A stretch of 14,542 nucleotides of DNA from Devosia sp. Lineage in GTDB: Bacteria > Pseudomonadota > Alphaproteobacteria > Rhizobiales > Devosiaceae. Positions 13,204 through 14,542 of the stretch are shown here, one piece after another. The DNA lies in contig DROE01000243.1 in assembly GCA_011322005.1 (NCBI GenBank), positions 1-14,542 on the forward strand, written 5' to 3'. The notes beneath the pieces are model-generated. The model was not told the DNA's origin, did not search any database, and saw only the letters and a list, made by a program, of their open reading frames with translations. Numbering within the stretch: position 1 is the stretch's first letter; each line of letters starts with the position of its first letter. The translations under genes and the position numbers were made by a program.

Positions 13204-13572
13204 ATGACAAAAACACTTTTTTCCAAGGACCACGAATATGCGCGTCTGGAGGGTGACAGCGCCACAATTGGAATATCCGATTATGCGCAGGAACAATTGG
13301 GCGACATCGTTTTTGTCGAGCTGCCGGCCGTGGGTACCAGCTTCAAGAAGGGCGATGAAATCGCAGTTGTGGAGTCGGTCAAGGCCGCTTCGGAAATCTA
13401 TGCACCCCTCGACTGCACGGTGACAAAAGTCAATGAAGCGTTGAACGATGACCCGGGCAAGGTCAATTCCGATGCCATGGGTGAAGGCTGGCTGATCAAG
13501 GTTTCGCTTTCCGCCGACGCCGATACGGCCCACCTGATGGATGAAACTGCCTACGCCGCCCACATCGCCTGA
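13204..13572 (+). CDS. gcvH: Glycine cleavage system H-protein
   Basis: A 122-residue lipoyl carrier that shuttles the aminomethyl group from the P-protein to the T-protein and electrons to the L-protein. The lipoylation site is Lys60 in VVESVKAASEIYAPL. Other family stretches are KDHEYARLEGDSATIGISDYAQEQLGDIVFVELP near the N-terminus and DDPGKVNSDAMGEGWLIKV near the C-terminus. Length is normal. The frame is open upstream to 13003, inside gcvT, but ATG 13204 has an AAGGA site (13191-13195) with 8 bases of spacing and gives the standard start. It lies between gcvT and gcvPA with gaps of 37 and 24 bases, so the three are one operon. Confidence 0.97.
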   Translation: MTKTLFSKDHEYARLEGDSATIGISDYAQEQLGDIVFVELPAVGTSFKKGDEIAVVESVKAASEIYAPLDCTVTKVNEALNDDPGKVNSDAMGEGWLIKVSLSADADTAHLMDETAYAAHIA

Positions 13573-13596
13573 TCGCCCAAAAGCCGGATTATCCCC

Positions 13597-14542
13597 ATGC
13601 GCTATCTTCCTCATTCTGAAGCAGACCGGGCTGCAATGCTCTCGGCAATCGGCGTTGCTTCCACCAGCGATTTGTTTTCAGGCGTGCCCGATGCCTTAAA
13701 GCTGAAAACTCCGCTCGCGCTGCCCCCGCACAACCCGGAATTTGCGGTGGAAGCCCATATGCGGGCGCTGGCGGGCAAGAATCGCACAACCGCCGACGGG
13801 CCCTTTTTTATAGGTGCCGGAGCCTATCGTCACCACGTGCCCGCAACGGTGGATCATCTCATCCAGCGCTCGGAATGGCTGACCGCCTACACGCCCTATC
13901 AGCCGGAAATATCGCAAGGCACCCTGCAGATGCTGTTTGAGTTCCAGACCCAGGTCGTCCACCTGACCGGCATGGAGGTCGCCAATGCCTCCATGTATGA
14001 TGGCTCGACCGCCACCGCAGAAGCTGTACTGATGGCGCAGCGCCTGACCCGGCGCAGCAAAATCATTCTCGCAGGTGGCCTGCATCCGCAATATCGCGAT
14101 GTCGTCGCCACCTATTTGAGTAAAGAGGATGGCCTGGTGTGTTGCGCGCCAGACCCTTCAGGCTCAGCCCCGATTGCTGGGGACTTGGACGAAGACACCG
14201 CAGCAATTATTGTCCAGACCCCCGATTTTTATGGCAATCTGCAAGACGTCAAAGCTCTGGCCGATGCCGCCCACAAGGTCGGTGCGCTGTTGATTGTCGT
14301 GGTCACCGAGATTGTCTCTCTGGGTCTTATAGAAGCGCCGGGCGCTCTTGGCGCCGACATTGTGGTTGCCGAAGGGCAGTCTCTGGGAAACCCCTTGGGT
14401 TTTGGTGGCCCCTATGTCGGCCTGCTGGCCACACGCAACAAGTTTGTCCGCCAGATGCCGGGCCGCGTTTGCGGTGAGACCGTTGACGCGGAAGGGAAAC
14501 GTGGTTTCGTACTCACGCTTTCGACCCGCGAGCAGCATATCA
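13597..14542 (+). CDS. gcvPA: Glycine dehydrogenase (decarboxylating) subunit 1, partial
   Basis: This frame opens at ATG 13597 and is still open at the right edge (315 codons visible), so the C-terminus is missing. It encodes the N-terminal subunit of the two-subunit glycine decarboxylase (P-protein alpha). Together with GcvPB it decarboxylates glycine using PLP and loads the remaining aminomethyl group on GcvH. Recognisable parts are the start MRYLPHSEADRAAMLSAIGV, the FFIGAGAYRHHVPATVDHLI segment, TPYQPEISQGTLQMLFEFQT, NASMYDGSTATAEAVLMA, and near the edge EGQSLGNPLGFGGPYVGLLATR and ETVDAEGKRGFVLTLSTREQHI. The usual family length is about 445-450 residues. No strong ribosome-binding site is visible, so translation may be coupled to gcvH, 24 bases upstream. 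gcvPB is expected just beyond the window. Confidence 0.95.
   Translation, partial: MRYLPHSEADRAAMLSAIGVASTSDLFSGVPDALKLKTPLALPPHNPEFAVEAHMRALAGKNRTTADGPFFIGAGAYRHHVPATVDHLIQRSEWLTAYTPYQPEISQGTLQMLFEFQTQVVHLTGMEVANASMYDGSTATAEAVLMAQRLTRRSKIILAGGLHPQYRDVVATYLSKEDGLVCCAPDPSGSAPIAGDLDEDTAAIIVQTPDFYGNLQDVKALADAAHKVGALLIVVVTEIVSLGLIEAPGALGADIVVAEGQSLGNPLGFGGPYVGLLATRNKFVRQMPGRVCGETVDAEGKRGFVLTLSTREQHI

Noticed and set aside
12237..13265. Long 342-codon frame antisense to gcvT and gcvH
   Set aside because: It lies entirely opposite recognised genes; its Gly/His/Ala-rich product has no family features and is a typical shadow in GC-biased DNA.

Overview
The window looks like ordinary chromosomal DNA from an alphaproteobacterium, most likely of the order Hyphomicrobiales (Rhizobiales). 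The basis is gene content and order: cytochrome oxidase assembly genes ending in SURF1, then thrC followed by an M16 peptidase and a RimJ-type acetyltransferase, a YqgE gene divergent from a DsbD-like gene, and a gcvT-gcvH-gcvPA operon with a split P-protein behind a tandem glycine riboswitch. The family or genus cannot be fixed from sequence reading alone. There are no insertion sequences, phage genes, CRISPR arrays, rRNAs or tRNAs.

Region 1 (1-2901) serves the aa3-type cytochrome c oxidase. It holds a small membrane protein (CoxF-like position), ctaG/cox11 (copper delivery to CuB), ctaE/coxC (subunit III), a probable intrinsic terminator, a DUF983 membrane protein and a SURF1 assembly factor. 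Genes are tightly packed and partly overlapping.

Region 2 (2972-6248) holds threonine synthase, a mitochondrial-processing-peptidase-like M16 zinc protease and a GNAT acetyltransferase, all on the + strand with very short gaps. Region 3 (6266-9208) is one large membrane-bound c-di-GMP protein: signal peptide, periplasmic domain, 7TM block, PAS, degenerate GGDEF (SGSQF) and an intact-looking EAL domain, probably a phosphodiesterase. It converges on yqgE (minus strand). yqgE is divergent from a secreted DsbD-N-like protein, and an 8-bp direct repeat lies in the 81-120 bp between them.

Region 4 (10776-11119) is 344 bp with no gene I can support. It precedes an orphan lipoprotein of unknown function. 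Region 5 (11744-14542) is the glycine cleavage operon: promoter, tandem glycine riboswitch, gcvT, gcvH and a gcvPA that runs off the right edge. Several starts were moved from the longest ORF: DUF983 to 1734, SURF1 to GTG 2098, M16 to TTG 4374, yqgE to 9830, gcvT to GTG 12021 and gcvH to 13204.

I found no convincing new multi-gene system. The most interesting items are a pair of mutually exclusive stems between the glycine riboswitch and the gcvT start, a 10-codon ORF with a strong Shine-Dalgarno before DUF983, the degenerate GGDEF/7TM/EAL receptor, and six G or C runs of 7-8 bases inside coding regions.
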